DNA of 64,000 nucleotides from JBBCJT01 sp037190665 (GCA_037190665.1 JBBCJT010000137.1:13541-77540), one strand, 5' to 3'; positions 40,046 to 51,994 are shown, numbered from the stretch's first letter. The notes: a model not told the origin generated them from the sequence alone. Program-made: numbers and translations.

Positions 40046-41988
40046 TGCGCACCGATCCCGTCACCCTGCAGGTGCTGCGCAACCACTGCCGCGCCGCGGC
40101 GGAGAGCATGGCGACCACGCTCTACCGCACCGCCCATTCCACCTTCGTCAAGGAGACGGAGGATTTCACCATCCAGATCCTCGACGTGCACGGCAAGACC
40201 TGCGCCGTGCCGCTGGATCTCGGTGCCACGTGGTATCCGGGCGTGGATTACGAGGACGCCATCGCGCTGGTTCCGGGCGGCTACCGGCCGGGCGATATCG
40301 CGATGACCAGCGATCCGTATTCCGGCTACCTGTCCACCCATTCGCCGGACACCAACATGTGGAAGCCGGTCTTCCACGAAGGCGAGATCATCGCTTTCGC
40401 GGGCGGCCACATCCACAATGTCGATGTCGGCGGCGCGGTGCCGGCGAGCCTCTCGCGCACGCTGACGGAGGTGCATCAGGAAGGCCTGCGCATCCCGCCG
40501 AGCAAGCTCTACCACGAGGGCGTGCTGGACGAGACGCTGCTGCGCACCATGATGACCAACGTGCGCGTGCCCGAACAGAACTGGGGCGATCTGAAGGCGC
40601 TGGTCGCGGCGGTGAACACGGGCGAGCGCCGCATCCTCGATCTGGTGCGTCGCTTCGGTGCGCGGATGCTGAAGGATGGTCTCGCCGATCTGCTCGACTA
40701 TGGCGAGGCGCAGGCGCGCGCGGTGCTCGCCGGCCTGCCGGATGGTACCTATCACTTCGCGGACTATTGCGATGAGGACGGTGTCGGCGGCGATCCGCTG
40801 CGGCTGAAGGTGGCGCTGCGCATCGACGGGGATTCGGCGGAACTCGACTTCACCGGAACCGATCCGCAGACGCTCTGCTCGATGAACGTACCGACGGGCG
40901 GGCATCCGCGGCATTCGCTGATCCTGGTCGGCGTGTATTACGTGCTGTCCGCGCTCAGCCCGAAGATCACGCTGAACTTCGGCACGACGCGGCCCTTCAC
41001 CTGCATCCTGCCCGAAGGCAGCGTGGTGAACCCCGCGCACCCCGCAGCGGTCGGCATGCGCAGCCTGACCTGCGCGCGGCTGCGCAGCCTCGTCTTCGGC
41101 GCTTTCGCGCAGGCCGCGCCGGAACGCCTGCCGGCCGCGCCGGCCGGTTCGTCCTCCATCATCAACCTCGCCGCCGAACATCCGCGGACCGGGCGGCGCG
41201 TGATCGCCGCGGTGGCGCCCATCGTCGGCGGCGGCGGCGGCATGCCGCATCGCGACGGCACGGACGGCTCCGGTGCCGACGCCGCCTATCTGAAGAACAG
41301 CCCCGTCGAGATCACCGAAGCCGAAGCGCCGGTGCGCATCCTGCGCTATGGGCTGATGCCGGATACCGGCGGCCCCGGCGCGCATCGCGGCGGTCTGGCG
41401 ACGGTGCTGGAATTCACCACCGATGCGCCGGGTGCGACCGTCACCGCACGCAACCGGGATCGTTCGATCTTCCAGCCATGGGGCATCCTCGGCGGCAGGC
41501 CGGGGGCGGCGAGCACCTTCACGCTCAACCCCTCGCGCCCGAACGAGCATGACCTGCGCAACACCGACATCCTGAACCTCGCGCCCGGCGATGTGGTGCG
41601 CATCGTCTCGCCCGGCGGCGGCGGGCGTGGCGATCCGGCGCAGCGCGATCCCGCCGCCGTGCTGCGCGACGTGCGCGCCGGCCGGCTGACGCAGGAGGCG
41701 GCGGAGCGCGACTACGCTGTCGTCATCCGCGACGGTGCGGTGGATGAGGCCGCGACGGCGGCGCTTCGCGCGAAGCTGGCGACGCGCGACGGCTTCGATG
41801 GCGGGCCCGCGCGCCGGACGCATGAAGGCCGCTGGGATGCCGACGCCTATGCCGCGCTGGGCGAGGCGCTGGCGCGGGTGCCGGCAAACCATCGCGGCTG
41901 GCTGAAGCGGAAGCTGTTCGCCGCGGTGCGCGCAGCACCCGGCCGCACGCCACGCGCGGCTATGGAAGCGGCGATGGCGGACGGTTAG
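40045..41988 (+). CDS. hyuB: Hydantoinase B / oxoprolinase family subunit (second copy)
   Basis: HyuB-type subunit of 647 residues, about 77 longer than the copy at 17775. The N-terminal TDPVTLQVLRNHCRAAAESM, the core MTSDPYSGYLSTHSPD and GGHIHNVDVGGAVPASLS, and the glycine-rich VRIVSPGGGGRGDPAQRD are present. The extra C-terminal tail contains RDYAVVIRDGAVDEAATAAL, seen in longer family members such as carboxylase-type proteins. It is coupled to hyuA and followed after 38 bp by a LysR gene. Confidence 0.93.
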   Translation: MRTDPVTLQVLRNHCRAAAESMATTLYRTAHSTFVKETEDFTIQILDVHGKTCAVPLDLGATWYPGVDYEDAIALVPGGYRPGDIAMTSDPYSGYLSTHSPDTNMWKPVFHEGEIIAFAGGHIHNVDVGGAVPASLSRTLTEVHQEGLRIPPSKLYHEGVLDETLLRTMMTNVRVPEQNWGDLKALVAAVNTGERRILDLVRRFGARMLKDGLADLLDYGEAQARAVLAGLPDGTYHFADYCDEDGVGGDPLRLKVALRIDGDSAELDFTGTDPQTLCSMNVPTGGHPRHSLILVGVYYVLSALSPKITLNFGTTRPFTCILPEGSVVNPAHPAAVGMRSLTCARLRSLVFGAFAQAAPERLPAAPAGSSSIINLAAEHPRTGRRVIAAVAPIVGGGGGMPHRDGTDGSGADAAYLKNSPVEITEAEAPVRILRYGLMPDTGGPGAHRGGLATVLEFTTDAPGATVTARNRDRSIFQPWGILGGRPGAASTFTLNPSRPNEHDLRNTDILNLAPGDVVRIVSPGGGGRGDPAQRDPAAVLRDVRAGRLTQEAAERDYAVVIRDGAVDEAATAALRAKLATRDGFDGGPARRTHEGRWDADAYAALGEALARVPANHRGWLKRKLFAAVRAAPGRTPRAAMEAAMADG

Positions 41989-42026
41989 ACTTCCGTGTCG
42001 ACGCGGCGGGTCTATCCTTGGCCCGC

Positions 42027-42923
42027 ATGAACGCCCGCGACATCGAAATCTTCCGCGCCGTGATGCAGAATCGCACGCTGAGCGCGGCGGCGGAGGTGCT
42101 GCATGTCTCGCAGCCGGCGCTTTCCAAGGCGGTGCGCCACTGCGAGGACCGGCTGGGCTTCCGCCTGTTCCAGCGCGCCGGCGGCCGCCTGATCCCGACC
42201 GCCGAGGCCGAGACCCTGCTGCCGGAGGCGGAGCGCCTCTATCAGGAGTTGCAGGCATTCAAGGGTTTCGCCCGCGACCTCGGCGGATCCCGTGGGGGCC
42301 TGTTGCGGCTCGGCGCTTCCTCCTCGCTGGCGGTATCGCTGGTGCCCCCGGCACTCGCGGCGCTGCGGCGGGAGCGTCATGCGGCCCGGATGACGGCGCA
42401 TCTGCTGCCGCTGCGCGAACTCGGCGAGGCGTTGCTGGCACGGCGGCTCGATGTGGGTCTTGCCCTGACGCCGATCAGCCTGCCGGGTCTGGAAGCCACG
42501 GTACTCGGCAGCGTGCCTTGCGTCGTGCTGCTGCCGGCCGGGCATCGCCTGGTGAAGGAGCCGGTGCTGCGCCCTAGGCTGCTGGCCGGCGAGCCCGAGG
42601 TCGGCTTCGCGAGCTGGCTGGATTTCGGCCACAGCCTGGATCTCGCCTTCGGTCAGGAGGGCGTCGAGCGCGATCTGGTCGTCGAGGTCGGCACCACCGT
42701 CGGCGCGGTGGCGATGGTGCAGGAGGGGATAGGCTACGCGATCGTGGACGGGCTGGTGCGACGCCGCCGGCGGCCGGGGGTCGCCGCGCGGTCCTTCCTG
42801 CCCGAGGTCCGTCGCGACGTGATCATGGTGCGCAGCCAGACCATGGGCGCCTCGGCACTGGTGACGCGGCTCAGGTCGATCCTGACCGCGCTATGTGCCG
42901 AGGCCGTCGCGTCGGAGCCCTGA
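42027..42923 (+). CDS. LysR-family transcriptional regulator
   Basis: Regulator of 298 residues. It starts MNARDIEIFRAVMQNRTLSA, with the HTH LHVSQPALSKAVRHCEDRLG, and its effector domain begins LLRLGASSSLAVSLVPPAL. The ATG at 42027 fits the family better than an in-frame TTG 9 bp earlier. It lies 38 bp after hyuB on the same strand, so it may belong to the operon it controls. It converges with the Bug receptor gene (12 bp between stops). A textbook LysR box precedes hyuA. Confidence 0.93.
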   Translation: MNARDIEIFRAVMQNRTLSAAAEVLHVSQPALSKAVRHCEDRLGFRLFQRAGGRLIPTAEAETLLPEAERLYQELQAFKGFARDLGGSRGGLLRLGASSSLAVSLVPPALAALRRERHAARMTAHLLPLRELGEALLARRLDVGLALTPISLPGLEATVLGSVPCVVLLPAGHRLVKEPVLRPRLLAGEPEVGFASWLDFGHSLDLAFGQEGVERDLVVEVGTTVGAVAMVQEGIGYAIVDGLVRRRRRPGVAARSFLPEVRRDVIMVRSQTMGASALVTRLRSILTALCAEAVASEP

Positions 42924-42934
42924 TACCCGGCTGG

Positions 42935-43945
42935 TCAGTCGGCTCGCGCGCCGCTCGCGCGGACCAGCGGCACCCAGTACTCGATCTCCTCCCGCAGGAA
43001 GGCGGAGAAGCGTGCCTGCGTGTAGCCGGTCAGCGGAGGCAGGCCCATCTCGCGGTCCAGTTTCTGCGCCACGGCGGGATCGGCCAGCGCCGCCTGCGTC
43101 GCCTCGGCCAGCCGGTCCACGATGGGCTGCGGCGTGCCGGCGGGGCCGAACAGGCCGAACCAGGAATAGGCCTTGTAGCCGGGCAGCCCGGCCTCGGCGC
43201 TGGTCGGCACGTCCGGCAGCACGGAAGACCGCTGCGGCGTCGCCATCACGAGAGCGACCAGTGCGCCGCTGTCGACATGCGGCTTGATGAGGCCCGGCGC
43301 GTCGGCGGTGAAATCCACCACACCGGCCAGCAGGTCGTTGAACACCGGCCCGCTGCCGCGATAGGGCACATGCACCGCCTGGGTGCCGGTCTGCTGCAGC
43401 AGCGCGACGCAGGAGATGTGGCCCGACGAGCCGTTGCCGGCGCTGCCATAGCTCAGCTTGCCGGGATTGGCGCGCATGTAGGCGATGAATTCCTGCAGGG
43501 TGGAGACGCCGACGCTCTTGCGCACGGCGATGCCGATCGGCACGAGCACCGTCGGCGAGACCGGCACCAGATCCTTCACCGGATCATAGGGCATGGTCCG
43601 GTACAGGCCCATGGCGAGCGCGGTCGTCGAGAGCCCGCTGAAGGCGAAGCTGTAGCCGTCGGGCGGGGACTTCGCGACGTTGTCGGTGCCTACCGTGCCG
43701 CCCGCGCCGGGGCGGTTCTCGATCACCATGGGCTGCCCCAGCAACTCGGACAGCTTCTGCGCCACGATGCGGCTGCTGATGTCCGTCGCGCCGCCGGCGG
43801 CGAACGGGACGACGAGGCGCACGGGGCGCGTCGGCCAGGCCGGCTGCGCGGTCGCGGAGCGTATCAGCGCGGGCGCCGCAAGGGCCGCGGTGGCGCTGCC
43901 CAGCAGCAGCCGGCGTGGCAGAATGCGGATGAATTGGCTGGACAT
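42935..43945 (-). CDS. Bug/TctC-family periplasmic receptor
   Basis: Extracytoplasmic receptor of 336 residues. The leader has RR (ILPRRLLLGSATAALAAPAL) and the mature protein starts TRPVRLVVPFAAGGATDISS. VIENRPGAGGTVGTDNV and VHVPYRGSGPVFNDLLAGVV are hallmarks. It stands alone on its strand: no TctA or TctB gene, and its promoter region (43946-44271) contains a perfect 7-bp palindrome. The ligand is likely an anionic carboxylate. It may serve the convergent hyuAB cluster. Confidence 0.93.
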   Translation of the reverse strand: MSSQFIRILPRRLLLGSATAALAAPALIRSATAQPAWPTRPVRLVVPFAAGGATDISSRIVAQKLSELLGQPMVIENRPGAGGTVGTDNVAKSPPDGYSFAFSGLSTTALAMGLYRTMPYDPVKDLVPVSPTVLVPIGIAVRKSVGVSTLQEFIAYMRANPGKLSYGSAGNGSSGHISCVALLQQTGTQAVHVPYRGSGPVFNDLLAGVVDFTADAPGLIKPHVDSGALVALVMATPQRSSVLPDVPTSAEAGLPGYKAYSWFGLFGPAGTPQPIVDRLAEATQAALADPAVAQKLDREMGLPPLTGYTQARFSAFLREEIEYWVPLVRASGARAD

Positions 43946-44271
43946 TCACGGAACTCCCCTGCGTGAAGATGCGATCTGCCGTCATGATAGATCATGAGCG
44001 GCACCCCGGATGCATGAGACCGGGGGGAGCCGATGTGTCAACTAGTTCGGACAGATAACGACGAGGTGCGGGCCGAGGACAACAGCGCGTAGCAGGGCGG
44101 GGCCGTGCTGGCGTGCGGAAGATCTGCGCAAGGTATACTTCGAGTTGCAGGTGTCAGGTGGCATTCCGGGACCGATGCCGCGGCTTCCGTTGCAGTGCGA
44201 ACATCAGTCCTTTCGCAGACGCTCGCGCGAACGGACGCAGACGAAGCGTCGCCGTCAATGCGCTGAAAACC
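43946..44271. other. 326-bp gap without a gene
   Basis: The stretch lies between two leftward genes and would hold the promoter of the Bug receptor. It contains the palindrome at 43982-43997 and a hairpin CCCCGG / CCGGGG (44004-44009 / 44020-44025) with a 10-nt loop and no T tract. I see no credible coding frame in either direction. Confidence 0.6.
43982..43997. promoter_or_regulatory. Candidate operator upstream of the Bug receptor
   Basis: TCATGAT - AG - ATCATGA is a perfect 7-bp inverted repeat. It lies 36 bp upstream of the receptor start (43945), where an operator overlapping the promoter would be expected. The regulator is unknown. Confidence 0.5.
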
Positions 44272-45354
44272 TCAGGCGGCGATCGGTGCCCGGGAGAAAG
44301 CCGGAGGCGCCACGCCGGTGGCCTCCGCCTGGGCGGCAAGTTCCGCGATCACCTTGGCGGTCACGGGAATGCCTGTCGCGGCGCGGTTCGCTGCCGTGCG
44401 TTCCTCCGGTTCCCCCGGCATGAGGATCTCATCGAAACCGGCCGCACGCGGCTGCCCCTTCAGCCGGGTGACGAAATCGTCCATGCGTTCGGCGAACGCC
44501 TCGCGCGGCATGAACAGGTCGGGCCGGATGGCGAAGAACAGATGCCCGACATTCTGCGGCTCTTCGTGATCGAAGTAGAGGCTGCGGACGCGGCCGCCAT
44601 AGTTCGCACCCGTCAGCACGCCGCACATCAGGTCCATCAGCATCGACAGGGCCGACCCCTTCACCCCGCCGAAGGGCAGGCACACACCCTCGAACGCCTT
44701 GCGCGCGTCGGTGGTGGGGTGGCCGTCCGAATCCAATGCCAGCCCTTCCGGGATCGGCGTTCCATGGGTGGCGGCAAGGCGGATCTTGCCGCGCGCGATC
44801 ACCGTCATCGCCATGTCGAGCACGTAGCCGGGCTGGTCCCCGCCGGGGATGCCGGCCGCGAGCGGGGCCGCGCCGAGGAAGGGTGTGCGCCCGCCCCAGG
44901 CCGCGATGGCCGGGGAGGAATTGGTGAAGGCCATGGCGATGAAGCCGGCCTCCATCGCCTGCTGCACATACAGTGCCGCCATGCCGTAGTGCGTGCTGCG
45001 CCGCACGCCGGCCAGCCCGATGCCGCTGGTGCGGGCGAGGTCGATGGCCTCGCTCATCGCGCGATGGCCGGCGAGGAAGCCCATCCCGTCATCGCCATCG
45101 ACCAGCGCCACGGCGCCGGCGACATGGTCCACCGTGATCTCCGGCCGCGCCTTCACCACGCCACGACGCAGCCGCTCCAGATACATCGGAATGCGGGAGA
45201 CGCCGTGGCTATCGATGCCGCGCAGATTGGCGGCCACCAGATCGCGCGCGATGACCTCCGCATCGCCTTCTCGCAAGCCGGCCTTCGCGAACAGCGCCGC
45301 GGCATAGGCGGTCAGGGCCGGGGCCGCGATGTAGGAGAGGTCGTCCGTCGTCAC
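44272..45354 (-). CDS. Malate/L-lactate dehydrogenase family (Ldh2) oxidoreductase
   Basis: NAD(P)-dependent 2-hydroxy-acid or keto-acid oxidoreductase of 360 residues, a fold distinct from classical LDH. The family phrases are LRGIDSHGVSRIPMYLERL near residue 50, NSSPAIAAWGG, and FGGVKGSALSMLMDLMCGVL. Relatives include malate, ureidoglycolate, sulfolactate and 2,3-diketogulonate (YiaK) enzymes. The start GTG at 45354 is chosen because no ATG fits between it and the upstream lactonase. It closes a five-gene leftward operon with sugar-acid enzymes, 43 bp after the lactonase. Confidence 0.9.
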   Translation of the reverse strand: MTTDDLSYIAAPALTAYAAALFAKAGLREGDAEVIARDLVAANLRGIDSHGVSRIPMYLERLRRGVVKARPEITVDHVAGAVALVDGDDGMGFLAGHRAMSEAIDLARTSGIGLAGVRRSTHYGMAALYVQQAMEAGFIAMAFTNSSPAIAAWGGRTPFLGAAPLAAGIPGGDQPGYVLDMAMTVIARGKIRLAATHGTPIPEGLALDSDGHPTTDARKAFEGVCLPFGGVKGSALSMLMDLMCGVLTGANYGGRVRSLYFDHEEPQNVGHLFFAIRPDLFMPREAFAERMDDFVTRLKGQPRAAGFDEILMPGEPEERTAANRAATGIPVTAKVIAELAAQAEATGVAPPAFSRAPIAA

Positions 45355-45397
45355 GCGCTTCGCTCCATGCGTGCTGGTGTGGCCGGGCGGGTCATCG

Positions 45398-46462
45398 TCA
45401 CGCCGTCCGGAAAACGATGCAGACCGGGCTGCCGGTGGATACGACATGGTCGGTCGCGACCGGCAGGCCGCTGTCGGGGGCGATGGCGAACAGCCGGATG
45501 GTGTCGGTGTCCTCGTTCGCCACGTACATGAATCGGTCATCCGGGGAGAGGGCGAAGAAGCGCGGCGTACGACCGCCGCCGGGCGTCCACCCGATGGCGC
45601 GCAACCGTCCCGTCGATGGTTCGGCGGCGAAGGTCGCGATCGAATCATGGCCGCGGTTCGACGCATAGATGAAGCGGCCGTCGCGCGACGCCTCGATCTC
45701 CGCCGCACGGCTTTCGCCCGTGAAATCGTCCGGCAGGGCCGGCAGGATCTGGAACGGCGCAAGCTCACCGGATGCGGCGTCCCAGCGGCAGGACATGACG
45801 GTGGAATCCAGCTCGTTCAGCACATAGGCGAAGCGGCCATCGGTGCTGAAGGCGAGATGACGCGGCCCCGCGCCGGAACGCGCCGTGCACCACGGCGATG
45901 CCGCCGGCCTGAGATGGCCGAGGGGATCGAGCCGATAGGCGAAGATCCGGTCCACGCCCTTGTCCGGCACGACGATCATCTGTCCCGACGAGTCGAACAC
46001 GACCTGGTGCGGCTTGGGGAAAGGCTGCTCCACGCGATGCGGTCCGGGTTCGCCTTCGAGCGTGACAAGGTCCGCCACGGTGCCGAGCGCGCCGTCCGGT
46101 CGGATCGGCAGCAACGCGAGCGTGGATGTCAGATGGTTCGCGATGACCATCCAGCGTCCGGAGGGATCGAGCGCGAGATGGACCGGATTCAATCCCTCCG
46201 TGGATTGCCGGTTCAGGAATGCCAGCGTGCCGTCCGCCGGGTCGATGCGGAAGGCACTGACCTCGCGCGCATCGCCGTGCACGGTGTAGAGCGTGCGGAA
46301 GCCGCGATCGAGCGCGAGGAAGGACGGGTTCACCAGATCGCCGACAAGCTGGACATGCGTCAGCGCGCCGGACGCCGCGTCCACGCGGTAGACATTGATC
46401 CCGTCGCCGCGCGCGTTGCGTTCGCGTGTGGTGCGGCTGCCGACATAGGCGAACATCGCCAT
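45398..46462 (-). CDS. Beta-propeller lactonase (6-phosphogluconolactonase/COG2706 type)
   Basis: Seven-bladed beta-propeller lactonase of 354 residues. Repeated blade phrases are visible: VNPSFLALDRGFRTLYTVH, NPVHLALDPSGRWMVIANH, PRHLAFSTDGRFAYVLNEL, EIEASRDGRFIYASNRG and FFALSPDDRFMYVANEDT. Members hydrolyse sugar lactones. It lies 3 bp after the uronate-dehydrogenase-like gene, whose product class is aldaric acid lactones, so hydrolysis of such a lactone is the likely role (as proposed for UxuL-type lactonases). Confidence 0.88.
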   Translation of the reverse strand: MAMFAYVGSRTTRERNARGDGINVYRVDAASGALTHVQLVGDLVNPSFLALDRGFRTLYTVHGDAREVSAFRIDPADGTLAFLNRQSTEGLNPVHLALDPSGRWMVIANHLTSTLALLPIRPDGALGTVADLVTLEGEPGPHRVEQPFPKPHQVVFDSSGQMIVVPDKGVDRIFAYRLDPLGHLRPAASPWCTARSGAGPRHLAFSTDGRFAYVLNELDSTVMSCRWDAASGELAPFQILPALPDDFTGESRAAEIEASRDGRFIYASNRGHDSIATFAAEPSTGRLRAIGWTPGGGRTPRFFALSPDDRFMYVANEDTDTIRLFAIAPDSGLPVATDHVVSTGSPVCIVFRTA

Positions 46463-46465
46463 CCC

Positions 46466-47302
46466 CTACGGCACCCGTGCCGGATCGCCGACGAAACCCA
46501 TCGCGGCCGCCGGGCCGCCATGGAACGCCTCCGCCACCGGACCGGCGGCGGAGGGCAACGCTTCCAGCTCAGCCGCGAAGTCTTCCGCGTTGTCCTGCGG
46601 CTGGTAGCCGATATGGGTGCGCGCCGCATGGTCATCGCCCCAACGTGCGCGCCGGTTCGCCGACAGTCCGTAAAGGACGAGGTAGTGGAAAGCCGGCGCT
46701 TCGACACAGCAGCGCGCAAGCCGCGCCATATCGCCGTGGCTGATCCACGTCCCGAGCTGGCGCGCATCTTCCGGCCGGGACCGGAAGGAGCCGATCCGGA
46801 GGCAGGCGACCTCCATGCCGAACTTGTCCGCACACAACCGGCCCATCGCCTCGCCGAAGACCTTGCTGACGCCGTAGTAGCCGTCCGGCCGTGGCGGCTC
46901 GTTCACGCCCACGTCCGTGTCGGCGCGGTAGAAGCCGATGACGTGATTGCTGCTGGCGAAGATCATGCGCCGCACGCCGTTCTGCCGTGCCGCCTCGTAG
47001 ACGACATGGCAGCCGAGGACATTGGTGTGGAAGATATCCTCCGGCGGAGCGCCCTCGCGCGGGATGCCGGCGAGGTGGACGATGCAGTCTACATCCTTCA
47101 TCGCCGCCATCATGGCATCCGCGCTGGTGATGTCGCCTTCCACGGCTTCCTCATTCGCGACGGGTGCAACCACGGGAACGCGGTCCAGCAGCCGCAGCCG
47201 ATGCGCCGTCGGGCGCAGGGCGGGGCGGAGGACCGTGCCGATCTCCCCCGCCGCGCCGGTCAGCAGGACACGCCCCCAGCGGTGCGAACCGGCCTCAGCC
47301 AT
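46466..47302 (-). CDS. udh: NAD-dependent epimerase/dehydratase family, uronate-dehydrogenase-like
   Basis: Extended SDR of 278 residues. The nucleotide motif is VLLTGAAGEIGTVLRPALR, followed by CIVHLAGIP, FASSNHVIGFY and the catalytic YYGVSKVFGE (Tyr-x3-Lys). The LRIGSF region and short length match bacterial uronate dehydrogenases, which oxidise glucuronate or galacturonate to the aldaro-lactone. Its start overlaps the Bug receptor's end by 8 bp, and the lactonase follows after 3 bp. The gene symbol is an inference from sequence pattern and partner genes. Confidence 0.8.
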   Translation of the reverse strand: MAEAGSHRWGRVLLTGAAGEIGTVLRPALRPTAHRLRLLDRVPVVAPVANEEAVEGDITSADAMMAAMKDVDCIVHLAGIPREGAPPEDIFHTNVLGCHVVYEAARQNGVRRMIFASSNHVIGFYRADTDVGVNEPPRPDGYYGVSKVFGEAMGRLCADKFGMEVACLRIGSFRSRPEDARQLGTWISHGDMARLARCCVEAPAFHYLVLYGLSANRRARWGDDHAARTHIGYQPQDNAEDFAAELEALPSAAGPVAEAFHGGPAAAMGFVGDPARVP

Positions 47303-48277
47303 CGGCAGTGATCTTGGCCTGCTCGATGATGCGGCCGAACTTGGCGGACTCGGCGGCGACGAAATCCTTGAACTCCGACGGCGGCAGGCTGCCCGGCAGC
47401 AATCCCTGTTCCTCGAACTTGCGGCGCAGGTTGGCGTCCTGCATCGCGGTGGTGACGGCATCCTGCACGCGCGTGACGACAGGCTGCGGAATGCCGGTCG
47501 GTCCGAACACGCCGAACCAGTTGACCAGCTCGTATTCCTTCAGCGGCTCGTACTCCGCGAAGGCGGGCGTATCCGGAAGCTGCGGCAGCCGCGTGCGGGA
47601 CGTGACCGCGATGGGATGCAGCTTGCCGTCGCGGATCAGAGGCAGCGCCGCCGCGAGACCGTTGAAGCCGATGCTGACGCGGCCGCTCGCCACGTCCGTC
47701 ACCGCCGGCGCGGCACCGCGATAGGGCACGTGAAGGATCTCCGTGCCGGCGATGTAGTTGAACAGCTCGCCCGCGAGATGCTGCGGGTTGCCGATGCCGG
47801 AGGACGAATAGCTCAGCTCCCCCGGCTTCGACTTGGCGAGCGCGACCAGCTCCGCCGGCGTCCGGGCCGGGAAGGACGGGTTGGTGAACACCACGATCGG
47901 CACCTGCACCACCAGGGCGATAGGCAGCAGGTCCTTCAACGGGTCATAGGACATGCGGCCGCGGAAGAGATGGACGTTGATCGCCGTCTCGCCCGAACCG
48001 CCGAGCATCAGCGTGTACCCGTCCGGCGCGGCCTGGGCCGTGGTCTGCGCGCCGACCATTCCGCTCGCGCCGCTCCGGTTCTCGACCACGATCGGCTGGC
48101 CGAAGGCGGCCCGAAGCTGTTCGCCGAGCAGCCGCGCAGTGATGTCCTGCCCGCCGCCCGCGGCATAGGGGGCGATCATGCGGATCGACCGGCTTGGGAA
48201 GGCCGGATCGGCGAAGGCCGGCAAGCCGGTCAGCGTGGCGGTGGCGCTCGCGAGCGCGAAGCCGCGTCGTGTGAGTT

Positions 48278-48281
<4 letters not shown>
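47295..48281 (-). CDS. Bug/TctC-family periplasmic receptor
   Basis: Extracytoplasmic receptor of 328 residues. The leader MKLTRRGFALASATATLTGL is twin-arginine-like. The mature part includes SIRMIAPYAAGGGQDITARL, VVENRSGASGMVG and LHVPYRGAAPAVTDVASG. It lies second in the aconitase - receptor - Udh - lactonase - Ldh2 operon with overlaps on both sides (4 bp and 8 bp). It probably captures the sugar acid or tricarboxylate the operon degrades. No TctA or TctB gene is present. Confidence 0.93.
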
Positions 48282-50965
<2,684 letters not shown>

Positions 50966-50983
50966 GCGGTGCGCTTCCTCCGC

Positions 50984-51015
50984 TTATTGTCGTTTATTCG
51001 CATATAAGACAGTAA
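50984..51015. promoter_or_regulatory. Candidate GntR operator in the divergent promoter
   Basis: A 32-bp imperfect palindrome has outer arms TTATTGTC (50984-50991) and GACAGTAA (51008-51015), 7 of 8 matching. Inner arms are TTAT / ATAA around TCGCAT. It is the most AT-rich spot of the neighbourhood and lies in the 99-bp gap between the aconitase and GntR genes. Confidence 0.55.
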
Positions 51016-51064
51016 ATGAAAAGAGCCCTCGTCATCCGGCCCATCCGCGCTAGGTAGCGTCGCT

Positions 51065-51994
51065 GTGTCCCGTCCCCCTGCTTCCATCCTTCACGCCACG
51101 CTCGCGCGCGGGATCCTCGAACACCTGCGGGCCGAAGCCGTGACCCCGGGCGAGGCGGTGACGGAGAACGCGCTCGCCTCGGCGATGGGCACGTCGCGCG
51201 CGCCGGTGCGCGGCGCCCTCGACATCCTGACGCAGCACGGTTTCATGCGGCGGCAGGCGCGGCGGCTGGTGGTCGCCTCCATCCCCGACGACATCACGCG
51301 CGCGCTGCCGCCGGACGAGGACACCAAGCGGACGGAGGTCCTCTACTGGCGCTTCGCCCGCGACCGGCTGGACGGGACGCTGCCCGAACTCGTCAGCGTC
51401 CCCGAACTGATGCGCCGCTACGACGCCGCCCGCAGCATCGTGCAGCGCCTGCTGATGCAGGTGATGGCGGAGGGATGGATCGAACGCGCGCCCGCAGGCG
51501 GCTGGCGATTCCTGCCACTGATCGAGGGCGCGGCAGGCAATGACGAGGCCTACCGCTTCCGCCGCGCCATCGAACCGGCGGCCCTGCTCGATCCGGGCTT
51601 CCACCTGCCTGCGCCCGTCGCCGCGCGGCTGCGGCGGGAGCAGGAGGCGCTCGCGCGGGCCGATGTGGCCAGCCTTGATCCGCGCCGGGTGTTCGAGACG
51701 AACTCGGGCTTCCACCTCACCCTGATGCGCGCGTCCAACAACCGCTTCTTTGCGGATGCCGGCCTGCGGGTGACGCGCCTGCGGCGGCTGGTCGAATACG
51801 TCCTCGCCGCAGATCGCGACCGGTTGCCGACGCAGTGGGCGGAGCATCTGGCGATCCTGGACCGCATCGAGGCGAACGACCGCGTTGCGGCGGCGAACTT
51901 GATGTCACGGCACCTTGATGCGGGGTGGAAATCGAAGTCGCGGCTTCTGCAGGCCGCGTTGCCCCGGACCTGGGGACTGCCCGAAGATCGCTGA
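51065..51994 (+). CDS. GntR-family regulator (FCD type) with two winged-helix domains
   Basis: Regulator of 309 residues. The first wHTH spans about residues 10-72 (TENALASAMGTSRAPVRGAL). A second spans about 90-152 (SVPELMRRYDAARSIVQRLL, then GWIERAPAGGWRFLP). The FCD effector domain spans 165-290 (RFRRAIEPAALLDPGFHLPA, SGFHLTLMRASNNRFFADAG). Usual FadR-type proteins have only one wHTH and about 230 residues. The start is GTG. It is divergent from the sugar-acid operon and precedes another Bug receptor by 54 bp, so it may control both. FCD domains commonly bind carboxylic acids via a metal. Confidence 0.9.
   Translation: MSRPPASILHATLARGILEHLRAEAVTPGEAVTENALASAMGTSRAPVRGALDILTQHGFMRRQARRLVVASIPDDITRALPPDEDTKRTEVLYWRFARDRLDGTLPELVSVPELMRRYDAARSIVQRLLMQVMAEGWIERAPAGGWRFLPLIEGAAGNDEAYRFRRAIEPAALLDPGFHLPAPVAARLRREQEALARADVASLDPRRVFETNSGFHLTLMRASNNRFFADAGLRVTRLRRLVEYVLAADRDRLPTQWAEHLAILDRIEANDRVAAANLMSRHLDAGWKSKSRLLQAALPRTWGLPEDR

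Noticed and set aside
44004..44025. CCCCGG/CCGGGG hairpin as a terminator
   Set aside because: No T tract on either strand and no gene ends next to it.
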